Part shown: positions 27,301 through 36,372 of the stretch, one piece after another | Layout of the letters: every line of letters starts with the position of its first letter | How positions within the stretch are numbered: position 1 is the first letter of the stretch | DNA from: Lophius americanus | Taxonomy: Eukaryota > Chordata > Actinopteri > Lophiiformes > Lophiidae | DNA: 64,000 nucleotides | Assembly (NCBI GenBank): GCA_037951165.1 | Contig: JBBDHG010000024.1 | Span: 7,713,001 to 7,777,000, forward strand | Direction: 5' to 3' | The notes under the pieces: model-generated | Databases searched by the model: none | Told to the model about the DNA's origin: nothing | Seen by the model: the letters and a program-made list of their open reading frames with translations, nothing else | Made by a program: the position numbers and the translations under genes

Positions 27301-30300
27301 TCTATCCCTGGTGGTATCATGGATTTTACAAACTGTAGAATAATGGCTGAGGCTATAGTAGGAGGCAAAACAATAATCTGTTTTCTTTTGTATCAAACAC
27401 CACTATTATTTCAAGCCAAGAGAGCACAGTTTTGTACAGTAAAGCTCTGATTTGGGACAAAGGGAAGGAAGTCTGTGTTTGCCTAGAGGTTTACTAATAT
27501 ATGCATTTACCAAATGTTCGGGCACTCCTTTATCTAATAGTGCAAACAATGGGACCTAATTGCTACTGTATGTCAAAAACAATGTTGACGATTGGACCAG
27601 GCCTCATCTTTCATTTTATATCATACACTGAAAAGGAGAGAAACTTATCAGTTAGTCAGCAATGCGTTTATTTTATCTTTGGCTGCCAGGAATAACTGAC
27701 CTGCTTGTGAGTGCAGATACTGAAATAACTCAGAAGACTTTTCATTAAAAAGGTTTCTCGGTCATGTTATTTTGGATGTTTTAATTTGCATTGAGTTACT
27801 TCTAAACTAATAACCCTTCCTTAAATTGTTTTGCTGTGCTAAAAAGCATTTTCTTAATTATTGTTGGATTAATAGAATGTCAATAAAAGCCAGCAGAGGG
27901 ATCCAAGAGCTGAAGGTGAGAGAGATGTATGAAAATATGTTGCCTCACCTGGCACAGGCGAGTGCTACAAGTGCAGCCGCAGCATTTTCCCTCTGTCTCT
28001 GCGTGTGGAGGATCTGCATCTGAGCATGCCCCTGCTTTTGGCTCAAATCCTGGGCACCATCTTCTAGCCAGGAGCAGAGCAGCCCCTCTAGGCCATTGAG
28101 GCAGTCAGCCGGCTCTTTGCTAAGGCTAAGCGGCTGGCAGTCCCGGAGGCAGGCTAGCAGCACCTCTGCTGTGACACCGCAGAGCGCCGGGTCGTTCCGC
28201 GTCTGGGACTGCAAAAGAGGGAAGACCAGCAGCAGACCAACACGGGAAGTGAAGGGAGCTTGCTCTGGTTGCTGGAGCAGACCTTGTCTTTTGAGCAAGG
28301 CCAAGGTCTCCTCATCAGCTCCACCAGTTCCCTCTCGTTCCTGCTGCTCCTCAAGGGCCAGCTGCCGCTGCGCCCCCCACAGACCACGCAGAGCATTGAG
28401 ACGGTACTCCAACAGTCGCGCATAGGCGTTGCTCTGATTCCCACAAACGGCACGCAGACGCTCCGCAAGCTCGATCGGGTTCTTCGTCTCAAATGTTAGA
28501 ATCTGTGGGAGAGGGATAAATAAGAAGGAAAAAGTCAACAATGTCACTATTTGACTGCAGTTTTTCTAGCAATAGTAAAAGTGGTTTGTTTTACAAATTA
28601 GGGGGAATATTTACTAAGAAATATGATTTGAAATGTTATTAGATATATTCAAACATAATACGTGGAAGAAGTGGAGGATTGAAATAATGCACACATTTAT
28701 TTTTAATCAAGGGTGGTGAACACCAGCTGTTCGAAATTATTGGATACTAAAATATAACCGAAGATTAATGAAGCAGGAAAATTGTATTTGTGTACAGTCT
28801 GTCTTAAACAGCAAGATGATTAAAAAAAAATATTACTTTAAATGTATTTATTTTTTTCAGTAAACAAGGGTAGGTATTGCCTACAATCAGCCGAATGAAA
28901 AGGAACCAGTTTGTCCACTGTGGATACTACTATATAGCCAAAACCTCAGTTTGAAATTAAGCTAATTATTGATCAATCCTATAATTTATCAGTAGAACTT
29001 TAAGCATTTAAATAATACACCAATTTGTCCTTTCCACAGAATCAACCACTGAGTCTACAGTTTTCTACTGTTTAAAATAATGATCAGTGATAGCAAGGAA
29101 CATTTGGGATGGTCTATCAAGAGTGAAACAATGTGCTTCATGTGCACTTAGGCAGCATTTCAGATATTGATTACACTCCGAGGCTCACGAATCATGGATG
29201 AGGAAAAAAAATCCATTATTCCATTTAGCAGGCACTATTTGTATTGATTCAATTTCAGAGATGCTACTAATGTTACAGTTACACTCCTTAGCTCGATGCC
29301 GGGCCTTCTCCACCTGGTTCAGTGAAAGACTGCAGCAAGTGGACAAAAATAGTCAGCATCACAACACCTAGAGAAACAGCTAAACCGGCCAGAGACGTAT
29401 ACTATCTCAATATAACCTTGAAATGCGAATATACTGTACATAACCCTATTTTTGGTATGAGCTACTACCTACGTCTGTACAGAAGAGGACTGACTCCAAC
29501 AAACATGGACACTCTATTTCTGTTTCAGCAATGCTTCATAAATGTCAAAATTTCCAGAATTTCAGTGAAGCTAGCCCACATTACCGACATGAACCATGCT
29601 TAGCATTCAATACTGTCTGTAATAAATTCATGATATAGAATATATCACGTATAGAAATTTAAGAGCTGCATAACAGAAGATGTACATTTGTCAAAAGCTG
29701 TGTATCTGGATGTACGTTACCATGTTAGGCACCTACAAGGGAGCATTAATACAAGCTGCTGGTTCTAATGTTTTGCCTGACTGGTGACTGTTTCCAACAG
29801 TTTACAAAACAATTTTGAGGTTTTATGTTACACCCAGATTAAAGACACACCGAAACAAAGAAAAACACCAATATTATAATGCTATAACTGATTAAAAATA
29901 TAACAAACACCAATCAGGTACAACATTAAGGGTGGTAAATGGTATTAATGTTGTGGCTTATTCGTGTATTTTGTTGTTTTTTTAGCTAAATAATTAGATG
30001 TGTGCATCTAAGCCACAAATATGAAGGCATAATATTTTTATTTATATTATAATTTGTTTAAACTTTTCCATTGCATATGGTAAATTATCCTTTGTAGGAC
30101 CATGGAAGGGACGGCCTGCCTAATCTGAACCCAAGTCGTGTTCAGTTATTGTAGTTCTGTGCTAGTCACAGTTTGTCCATAACGAACACCATGTTCAAAC
30201 ATAAAGGTGTCCACCAGTGCACTTGGCACCAGGACACCCTAGGTCGCAGATCGATGATCGACTTTGTAGTTGTATAAGCTGATCTGCGGCCGCAGATCAC

Positions 30301-33300
30301 CCTAGTGTCCAATAACATTTGGAAACCAGGGTGAAGAGAGGAGCTGAGCTGTCAACCGATCACTACTTGGTGGTGAGTTGGATCAGATGGCGGGGGAGGA
30401 AGCTGGACAAACCTGGTAGGCCCAAACGACTAGTGAGGGTCTGCTGGGAACGTCTGGCCGAGGACCCTGTAAGGATTGTCTTCAACTCCCACCTCCGGCA
30501 GAGCTTCATCCGTGTTCCTGGGGTGGCGGGCAACATGGAAACTGAGTGGACCATGTTCATCACTGGGGCTGAGGTCGCTGCGGCTGTTAGACAGCTCCGC
30601 TGTGGCAGCGCCCCGGGGATGGATGATATCCGCCCTGAGTATCTTAAAGCTCTGGATGTTGTAGGGCTGTCACGCCTCTGCAACATTGCTTGGACATCGA
30701 GGGCAGTACCTCTGGAATGCCAGACTGGGCTGGGGGTTCCCCTTTTCAAGAAGGGGGACCAGAGAATGTGCCCCAATTATCGGGGATCACACTCTTCCGC
30801 CTCCCTGGGAAGGTATACGCAAGGATACTGGACAGGAGGGTCCGGTCGATAGTTGAACCTCGGATTCAGGAGGAACAACACGGTTTTCGTCCTGGTCGTG
30901 GAACACTGGACAAGCTCTATACACTCTCAAGGGTGCTGGAGGGGACATGGGAGTTTGCCCAACCGGTCCACATGTGTTTTGTGGATCTGGAGAAGGCTTA
31001 CGACCGTGTTCCTCGTGGCATCCTTTTGGGGCGGCATCCTTTTGGGGGTGCCCCCTGAGATACGTCAAGTATCTCAGGGTCTTGTTCACGAGTGAGGGAA
31101 AAAGGGAGCGGGAGATGGACAGACGGATCGGGCCGGCGTCTGCATTGATGCGGAAGCTATATCGACCCGTTGTGGTGAAGAGAGAGCTGAGCCGAAAGGC
31201 AAAGCTCTCGATTTACCCGTCCATCTACGTTCCGACCCTCACCTATGGACAAGAACTGTGGGTCATGACGGAAAGAATGAGATCGTAGACACAAGCGGCT
31301 GAAATGAGTTTTGTCCGCAGGTTGGCTGGGCTAAGCCTTAGAGATAGGGTGAGGAGCTCATGCATTCGGGAGATGCTCAAAGTAGAGCCGCTGCTCCTCC
31401 GCATTGAGAGGCGTCAGTTGAGGTGTTTCGGGAATCTAGTCAGGATGCCGCCCGGACGCCTCCCTGGGGAGGTGTTTCGGGCATGTCCATCTGGGGGGAG
31501 ACCCCGGGGTATACCAAGGACCCGCTGGAGAGATTACATCTCTCGGCTGGACGCCTCGGAATCCTCCTAGAGGAATTGGTGGATGTGGCCAGGGAGAGGA
31601 AAGTCTGGGCTTCCCTGTTGAAACTGCTGCCCCTGCGACCCGGAGCCGGATAAGCGGAGGATAACGAGACGAGGACCATGGTGGGGCTAGACATGTCACC
31701 AGTTCATCACAAAACCAGTACATAGCGACAAAAAACACATTCAAAACTGTTAGCAACTTAGAGTCACTGAATCAATTCATTTTGGTTAGTTATTGAACGA
31801 CACGCAGAGGAATAAAAGTGGGAGCAAACAAAGGTGGAGGTCATGAAATCCTTTAAACAAGAAAGAAAAGGCTCGCGGTCAAGATTGGAACCAGGCACCC
31901 CCTTGCAAATCTTCTGTGTGAGGTCGCTTTGTAATCCACCTCACATTTTACTCTGGAACTCTTGTATAATTTATTTTAGATACATACAATCGACCACAAA
32001 ACTAATTTAATAACAGTATAAAATTATGTTGACCTAAATCCCGAACCCCAATCGTGCGAGCTGCTGACAGCCGCCCACTGCTCCACAGGGATGGGTTAAA
32101 TTTGAAGAACCAATTTCGCTACATATGACATTATTGTGATAAAGTCTTCTAAAGAAACAAATGTACTTTGTAGACTGCTGGATCTGGCACTGCAACAGTT
32201 TGCAACAAAGCTTGTTCTGATTCATTGTAAAGTCAATACAACCTGACAACACATACCAATCGGGTTCTTATGGCCTTCAAAATAAAAGTCTACTTTTAGT
32301 TACAGACATTCACATTGAACCTTTTTTATTTACACCGTTTTAACGTCCAGCTTTAAAAAGCTTTCTGCTCTCATTGGACAGAAATAAAAAAGCCATATAA
32401 ATAAATGACATACAAATAAACATTTAAAATTACACTGAGAAGATACTAATAAAAGCTTAGAGTGTGCAACTTCAGAGCACAGGTAGAAAAGTAAAATTAG
32501 AAGAAGCAAAGACCAGTGTGATCACAACACAATTTTAACTGCAATGTACATTGCTAATAACATCATAACCACTGACAGGTGAGGTCAAAATAAAATGTAA
32601 TGTCTCATTACAATGGCACCTGTCAGTATGTGGGATATATTAAACAGCAAGTAAAAATCAAAGTTGATTTGTTTGAACTAGGAAAAATGGTCAAGCATAT
32701 GGATCTGAGTGACTTTGACAAAGGCCAAATCCTGATGGCTACATTACTGTATCAGAGCATCTCCAAAACAGAAGATATTGTTGTCCCAAACTGCAACAGT
32801 TAGTACATACCAAGGTCTAAGAAAGGACGACGGGTGAACGATGACAGAATCATGTGCGACCAACACTAAGCCATGCACGTAGAGTCAAAGCTAGCCTGTG
32901 ATGTCTGATACCACAACAGAGCTGCTGTAGCAAATGTTACTGATCATACTAGCTATGGCAGGAAGGAATCAAGACACACATTGCATGGCAGACTTGTTGT
33001 GCCTGCAAACTGGGTCGAACACAATACTTGGCAGGTGATGTTAATGTCATGACTGATGATTATATCGAAGCAGTTGTGGTGACGTTCTAGCCACTCCTTG
33101 TCATTAATTCGATTTTGAAGGAATCCACGGAAAGACCGTTGTTAACGGTTTGCAGTCTTTACAGTGGATAGATGACATAACATTGAGTCAGGAAACTTGC
33201 AAACGTTAGCGCTCCCGTTACCAGTTAGGGTGGATTTGCAGCTTAACGTGATAACAAAACAATATGAGAAACTAAACAGGAACCCTTTAATCAAGCATGC

Positions 33301-33523
33301 AAGCATTAACCAACGAGCTTGTATTTCTACATAAACAGACCTCTTAGGTTTGTTGTTTGAGACAGATTTCACTCACCTCCTGCTCAGTGTCCCCCTGCTC
33401 CGACACTCCAATTTCACTGGGCAGTTCGGCCAGATCTGTGACCCGAATGAGTCCGTCGTGGAGGAAAATAGTCTCCTCCTTCACCGAAAGCCACTGGGAC
33501 GAATCTACAGACCCCGACCCCAT
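341..33523 (-). CDS. hectd4: HECTD4, giant HECT-type E3 ubiquitin ligase (5' portion, 60 exons, 3' end off window)
   Basis: Sixty exons on the minus strand join in frame with no stop: 9,487 nt, about 3,162 codons. The start ATG is at 33523-33521. It is the first in-frame ATG after an upstream stop and opens a protein beginning MGSGSVDSSQWLSV, which I recognise as the HECTD4 N-terminus. Later landmarks are the LKGLEQVTKATMLGHLLP segment, a Pro-rich run, a SPRY-like fold around residues 2360-2500, and an acidic stretch DDESDDEDDED near residue 2665. The human protein is about 4,000-4,400 residues, so roughly a quarter, including the C-terminal HECT catalytic domain, lies left of base 1. The family transfers ubiquitin through a HECT cysteine; that residue is not visible here. 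All introns are GT-AG except two GC-AG (after exons 28 and 33). Identity rests on family recall, not a search; I am very sure of the gene, slightly less sure of individual exon edges. Confidence 0.95.
1885..3075. other. HECTD4 intron, AT-rich, with a nested inverted-repeat block
   Basis: The intron between exons 3076-3212 and 1724-1884 has no exon-like frame. Most of it is AT-rich unique-looking DNA. The block at 2685-2783 is GC-richer and carries nested inverted repeats (annotated separately). Confidence 0.55.
2685..2783. repeat. 99-bp block with nested perfect inverted repeats
   Basis: CGGGATACA at 2685-2693 pairs with TGTATCCCG at 2775-2783. TGATCAGC at 2704-2711 pairs with GCTGATCA at 2748-2755. 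GGCTG at 2735-2739 pairs with CAGCC at 2743-2747 across an AAA loop. The pairs are nested, so the whole block could fold into one long interrupted hairpin in DNA or RNA. I cannot assign it to a known family; it may be a short palindromic mobile element. Confidence 0.6.
11707..13003 (+). mobile_element. 5'-truncated LINE copy 1 with 13-bp target-site duplication
   Basis: A non-LTR retrotransposon lies antisense inside the HECTD4 intron between exons 13387-13559 and 11516-11651. Identical 13-bp repeats GAGACTCAGACAG at 11707-11719 and 12991-13003 bound the insert (11720-12990). The insert encodes a decayed reverse transcriptase (HGFRPGRG-like start lost; SSILFLIF near 12080; FADD catalytic box near 12180) and a C-terminal LRWFGHL-type tail. 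In-frame stops break it, for example near 11910, 12290 and 12591, and there is a frameshift near 12720. It ends in a GACGA-type short-repeat tail with no long poly(A). The family is common in fish; I cannot fix the clade (L2, Rex1 or RTE) without a search. It is dead. Confidence 0.9.
14745..14795 (+). repeat. 3' tail fragment of a fish LINE/SINE-type element
   Basis: The sequence ATCCCGCGACCCTGATAGGG followed by ATAAGCGG matches the conserved end of dispersed fish retroelements, and resembles the ends of the two LINE copies in this window. It is preceded by an A-run. Too short to assign to a family. Confidence 0.45.
14973..15060. repeat. Cluster of perfect inverted repeats in a HECTD4 intron
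   Basis: CTTATCTG and CAGATAAG (14973-14980 and 14983-14990) form an 8-bp hairpin with a 2-nt loop. Next to it, the 19-nt arm at 15000-15018 is an exact reverse complement of 15042-15060 (core ATGTACAACGTACATTAAC). A third copy of ATGTACAACGTACAT lies between the arms at 15023-15037. The family is unknown. Confidence 0.75.
18640..18790 (+). mobile_element. 5' fragment of a Tc1/mariner-type transposon
   Basis: From 18640 the sequence runs ACACTGACAGCTGACGTCAAA, then TTACAATGGCACCGGT, GTGGGATATATAAGGCAGCAA and TGTTGGCTGCAGGAACAATGGG. These match, in order, the 5' region of a widespread fish Tc1-like element also seen at 32558-33056. Only the untranslated 5' part is left, so it codes for nothing. 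It sits in the HECTD4 intron between exons 19271-19399 and 18358-18482. Confidence 0.65.
19727..20048 (-). mobile_element. LINE 3' fragment, same general family as copies 1 and 2
   Basis: Read on the minus strand, this gives the C-terminal tail of the same kind of LINE: a CGAAGG...TGACTAGGCTCAGCCT block, GGTTCAGATTTG, then GCATCCTCCAGGGTACTTCC and GGAGGTTTTCCAGGCACGTCC. It ends in GGTGGATGGATGGAC, a GATG-type tail. It is more diverged than the other two copies and lies in the HECTD4 intron between exons 20714-20819 and 19499-19619. No intact frame. Confidence 0.65.
23563..25337. other. HECTD4 introns either side of exon 24510-24618, unrecognised
   Basis: Apart from the exon at 24510-24618, I see no coding signal or named repeat here. 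The composition is mixed and AT-rich. Confidence 0.5.
25644..27948. other. 2.3-kb HECTD4 intron 2, no recognised feature
   Basis: The sequence between exon 2 (27949-28502) and exon 3 (25554-25643) has short open frames on both strands with no recognisable protein. It probably contains old repeat debris (for example around 26640-26830 and 26950-27200), but I cannot assign a family. Confidence 0.45.
30096..31681 (+). mobile_element. LINE copy 2 with 10-bp target-site duplication and internal deletion
   Basis: The second copy of the window's LINE lies antisense in HECTD4 intron 1. AGGACCATGG at 30096-30105 and 31672-31681 flank the insert (30106-31671). It starts within the endonuclease region (ATCGATGATCGACTTTGTAGTT near 30250), passes through an LFKKGD and NYRG segment near 30740-30785 and the HGFRPGRG and CFVDLEKAYDRVP blocks, then jumps near 31015-31065 straight to the post-palm region. 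Compared with copy 1, about 390 bp including the FADD catalytic box are missing. The C-terminal tail and the GATAAGCGGAGGATAACGAGACGA end match copy 1. It is dead. Confidence 0.9.
32558..33056 (+). mobile_element. Internally deleted Tc1/mariner-type transposon
   Basis: Starting with CATCATAACCACTGACAGGT and ATTACAATGGCACCTGTCAG, this matches the 5' end of a fish Tc1-like element. The transposase region near 32680-32790 shows TGAGTGACTTTGACAAAGGC and CAGAGCATCTCCAAAAC. Later blocks recall the helix-turn-helix part of the transposase, and the end ACACAATACTTGGCAGGTGA fits the 3' terminus. At about 0.5 kb, against roughly 1.5 kb for a full element, most of the catalytic region is gone. It is a non-autonomous relic and shares its 5' end with 18640-18790. 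Confidence 0.7.
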
Positions 33524-33832
33524 CGCTCTCTCCTCCGACAGTGATACTAAAGGGGTCGCACATTAAAAATTCACTGTCAGATTGGCAGAAACGCCCTAGC
33601 TAGCCTGCTAGCAGCTACAACAACATCATCGTTAGAATCGCCGTTTACACAAACTGTGCCGTGTGAGGGGGCCAGCGACGGTATCAACGTGTAAACACAC
33701 TGAATACCTCTGAGCAACCAGCAGACAGTCGCAGCAGGTGCTCCTCGCATAACATGAGTGGTCGTGTCGTGCTAACAGTAGCTGCTAGCTGTCTGGCTCG
33801 GTTAAGGCTAGCTGGAAGCGGAGCTAACTTAC
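33524..33832 (-). promoter_or_regulatory. hectd4: HECTD4 5' UTR region, possible UTR intron
   Basis: Upstream of the ATG, the minus strand has an acceptor-like CCCCTTTAG at about 33547-33555. Further upstream, a strong donor (TACG|GTAAGTTAG) has its exon edge at 33833. This suggests a non-coding first exon spliced to the first coding exon, but an unspliced UTR is possible. Confidence 0.4.
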
Positions 33833-34105
33833 CGTACGGTTCGTTAGAACGATACCGAGTAGAGTGGGCGTGACACCCGTACCAAATCCGTTACTGTACC
33901 GCTCCGTGAAAACGACGGGGTTTTAAGAGCGAGGAACGTAACTGTAATAGGTTCATTTCACCGTGAAACGAAGAGCACGCACAGCCCGGTACGGGCCAGC
34001 CGGTGTGACAGGGGCTGGAGATGATAGAAGAAGTCTTCCAGCTGTCAGTGCGACGCCATGTTTCCAAGGCAAACTAGCCGCTCCCAGCATGCACCGCGGT
34101 CAGTA
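33833..34105 (-). promoter_or_regulatory. hectd4: CpG-rich HECTD4 promoter with YY1-like and ZNF143-like sites
   Basis: This is a local GC- and CpG-rich block in an AT-rich setting. On the plus strand CGCCATGTT at 34054-34062 is a YY1-type core (AACATGGCG in gene sense), and TCCCAGCATGCACCGCGG at 34082-34099 matches the ZNF143-type TCCCAGCATGC core. Both are typical near start sites of TATA-less housekeeping genes. The start site probably lies close to 34050-34080. An ATG in the YY1 site opens a four-codon upstream frame (34045-34059). Confidence 0.6.
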
Positions 34106-34870
34106 ATAGAAATGTCAATTCATGAGTTCATTGAAGTCCATTGTGAGGTCTGTTAAGAACTCATTATGGCAATAACCTAATATGTATTAACAAGACTAAA
34201 CTAGAAATTACGTTTTATGTATAGAACTGTTTTTTTTTAAATATTACACCACTGGGGTTATTTTACCTTAATTGAATCAGCTTTGATTAATATATTAACA
34301 AAAGTAAACTCTCACTGATAACAATTCATACATAAAATATGAATATAAAGACTCCCTATTCACACATAACACTTTTTCTTCTGTAAAAAAAGATGTTTTG
34401 TTTTCGTCCCAATGTGCCTGTATTGTGGACTCTTCATCCAGCCATCTACGAAACTCACTTCAAGTCCAATTACATTGAGGATTTTTCAAAATTTCTCCAG
34501 TTGTTATTTATTCTTGGTCATTTAAAGTCAAGGGTACCTTTTTGGTGGTCCAGGTTAGCAAAATTTAATTTTCCTTTTATTTGTCCCTTACGGAGTTGAC
34601 TCTTTTTTTTGTTATCACATTGATTTTCATAATAAATACTTAAATATGTTACTAATTACAAGGGTAAGAACAGAAAATTATAAAAATGTCAAAAGCGTTT
34701 TCCATGGGATAAAAAGTTTAGTGTGAAAAAAATCATAAATAATACTAAAAATGACAACTATTCATATTTCCATTCAAATGTTATTGCATGTGTGTGTCTG
34801 TGTTTGTGCATAAGTCTTTGACATCCATCAACTTATTTTCTTCTGCCTATCCATACATAGAACACATACA

Positions 34871-34873
34871 TGG

Positions 34874-34939
<66 letters not shown>

Positions 34940-34942
34940 CCA
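34871..34942. repeat. 72-bp perfect palindrome with (AT)26 core
   Basis: TGGAGAGACT at 34871-34880 is the exact reverse complement of AGTCTCTCCA at 34933-34942. The 52 bases between are pure alternating AT, itself self-complementary. The whole 72 bp is therefore one uninterrupted palindrome able to extrude as a cruciform. Confidence 0.9.
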
Positions 34943-34984
34943 GTGAATTCTTGGTTTACCCATGGGTCTCCTTCACGTTCAACA

Positions 34985-35155
34985 CGCATAGAAAACCTCC
35001 AAATTGAGGAATCCGGGAGGCATCCTAATCAGTTCCCTGAGCCATCTTAACTGGCTTCTTTCAACATGGAGCAGTGGCTTCACTCCAGGCTCCCTCTGGA
35101 TCTCTAAGCTGAGTCTAGCCACCCTACGAAGGATGCTCATTTCAGCCACTTATAT
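34985..35155 (-). mobile_element. Diverged LINE 3' fragment
   Basis: AAAACCTCCAAATTGAGGAA, GGGAGGCATCCTAATCAG, CCTGAGCCATCTTAACTGGC and CTAGCCACCCTACGAAGGATG are, in order, the reverse complement of the 3' coding tail of the fish LINE seen at 19727-20048. It abuts the AT palindrome. Confidence 0.6.
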
Positions 35156-36144
35156 GTTTGATTCATTCATTCACTACTCAGAGCTTTTGACCATGGTTGA
35201 CGGTTCAGCAGTAATAGGGGTGTTTTATCAGTTTGTTGTACCATTGTTTTGATATTTGATCTGTAGAAGATGATCGTGATGATCTAACAACCAAAAGTTG
35301 TGATGACAATTGTCATGTGAAGTTGGCATAAAAAAATAAACAACCAATCATCGAGAGATGTTATACGGAAGAGGATCAGGGCCACTTATGACTACATGTG
35401 TCCCTAATCCTCTTCCATGGATCTTGGTGGTTTTGGCGGTGGATTAAAATATCTAAATGATGTCGAGTTGAACTGAAATGGGTTTTTTGAATTTATTTCA
35501 AACAAAGAAATTTACATGGAATGCATGTCCAAAAACTCTATTTTTCCTCCACCCTTTGCTTGTTAATTTTTGGAATATCTTGCTTGTAGATGATATTCTA
35601 TCCTCCCATTTCTATATCTTGGTTCCATTTACAAATCCTTAGGGTTTTATACCTGTACATTTTTTGTAATTAAGCTAATATTCTTCTTTTCTTTAATTGC
35701 ATATGTGCAACTGAATAACAACAATAAAGAATGATGAAACACAAAGTAAGAAATGGAATTTCTAAAAGAAAATGACAGATGATGTGCACATTGACCCTTC
35801 AAAGAAGGTCTGTAGAACAGACGTGTTTAAAAATGCAGAAACATATATTTATCTGTAGTATGTATTGCAGATTGCAAGGTAAGCGTTGGTCAGACTATGC
35901 TGCAATTTAGCAACAAAGTGTCAAATAAAAAAAACCCAAGTCTTTGCTGTTTAACTATCATTTAGGATACGGATTATGGACTACATGTGATTTTTTTCTG
36001 GAGAGAAGTGAGGAGGAAAAATTATAATTTTTTTTCTTTTTTTAATCAATAAGCACTGCTAAAAAAATTCCACCCTTTGATTATTTGGAAAAATGCCCAC
36101 GACATATGATTTGAAATCAATTACTAAATCAAAATACATCCACT

Positions 36145-36155
36145 TTTATTTTATT
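36145..36155 (-). terminator. Candidate PLA2G3 polyadenylation signals
   Basis: In gene sense the sequence AATAAAATAAA contains two overlapping AATAAA hexamers about 220 nt beyond the stop codon. Position is plausible, but AT-rich DNA makes chance matches common. Confidence 0.5.
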
Positions 36156-36372
36156 ATTTATAGTTATTTATAAATACGTATTATGTACACCAATAGCACC
36201 AATTGCTCTCCAATATATTGAAACATTTTAGTGTTTTAATTGCTCAATACTTTCTACAAACTACTATCAGTGAGAAATAAAAAATTTAACATATAGCCTA
36301 TAAAATGAGTAAGGAAATATAAAGCTTTTAAAATGCATTCATTGCTGCTGCACAAAGCAGCTTGGTCTATAA

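Larger units (their letters stand above)
28503..33376. other. 4.9-kb HECTD4 intron 1, rich in transposon insertions
   Basis: This is the longest HECTD4 intron in the window. It holds LINE copy 2 (30096-31681), a deleted Tc1-like element (32558-33056), a probable Tc1-type terminal scrap near 29907-29955 (ACACCAATCAGGTACAACATT) and low-complexity fish repeat debris at about 31870-32095. No exon was found in it. Confidence 0.6.
16090..33523 (-). other. hectd4: HECTD4 coding exons 1-25 (exon map)
   Basis: Exons in gene order: 33377-33523, 27949-28502, 25554-25643, 25338-25465, 24510-24618, 23424-23562, 22892-23062, 22601-22793, 22316-22477, 21859-21972, 21613-21753, 21292-21527, 21065-21207, 20909-20979, 20714-20819, 19499-19619, 19271-19399, 18358-18482, 17855-18008, 17637-17740, 17198-17396, 16974-17093, 16776-16880, 16514-16677, 16090-16335. 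Each edge was chosen where an AG acceptor and a GT donor give matching phase with the neighbours. Exon 8 uses the acceptor after GACGTGCAG (right edge 22793) because a nearer AG breaks the frame. This part encodes the N-terminal alpha-helical, non-catalytic scaffold; exon 2 (554 nt) is the largest. Confidence 0.88.
34106..36372. other. Intergenic spacer between HECTD4 and PLA2G3
   Basis: AT-rich spacer upstream of HECTD4 and downstream of PLA2G3. It holds an AT palindrome (34871-34942), a LINE scrap (about 34985-35155) and poly(A) signal candidates for PLA2G3 (36145-36155). No gene is supported. Confidence 0.55.

Noticed and set aside
28096..28499. Open frames on both other frames across 28096-28499
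   Set aside because: They overlap HECTD4 exon 2, whose frame is recognised and splices correctly; these are shadows.
31870..32095. Possible tRNA gene or tRNA-derived SINE
   Set aside because: Some box-B-like text (GGTCAAGATTGGAACC) but no cloverleaf could be drawn; treated as repeat debris.
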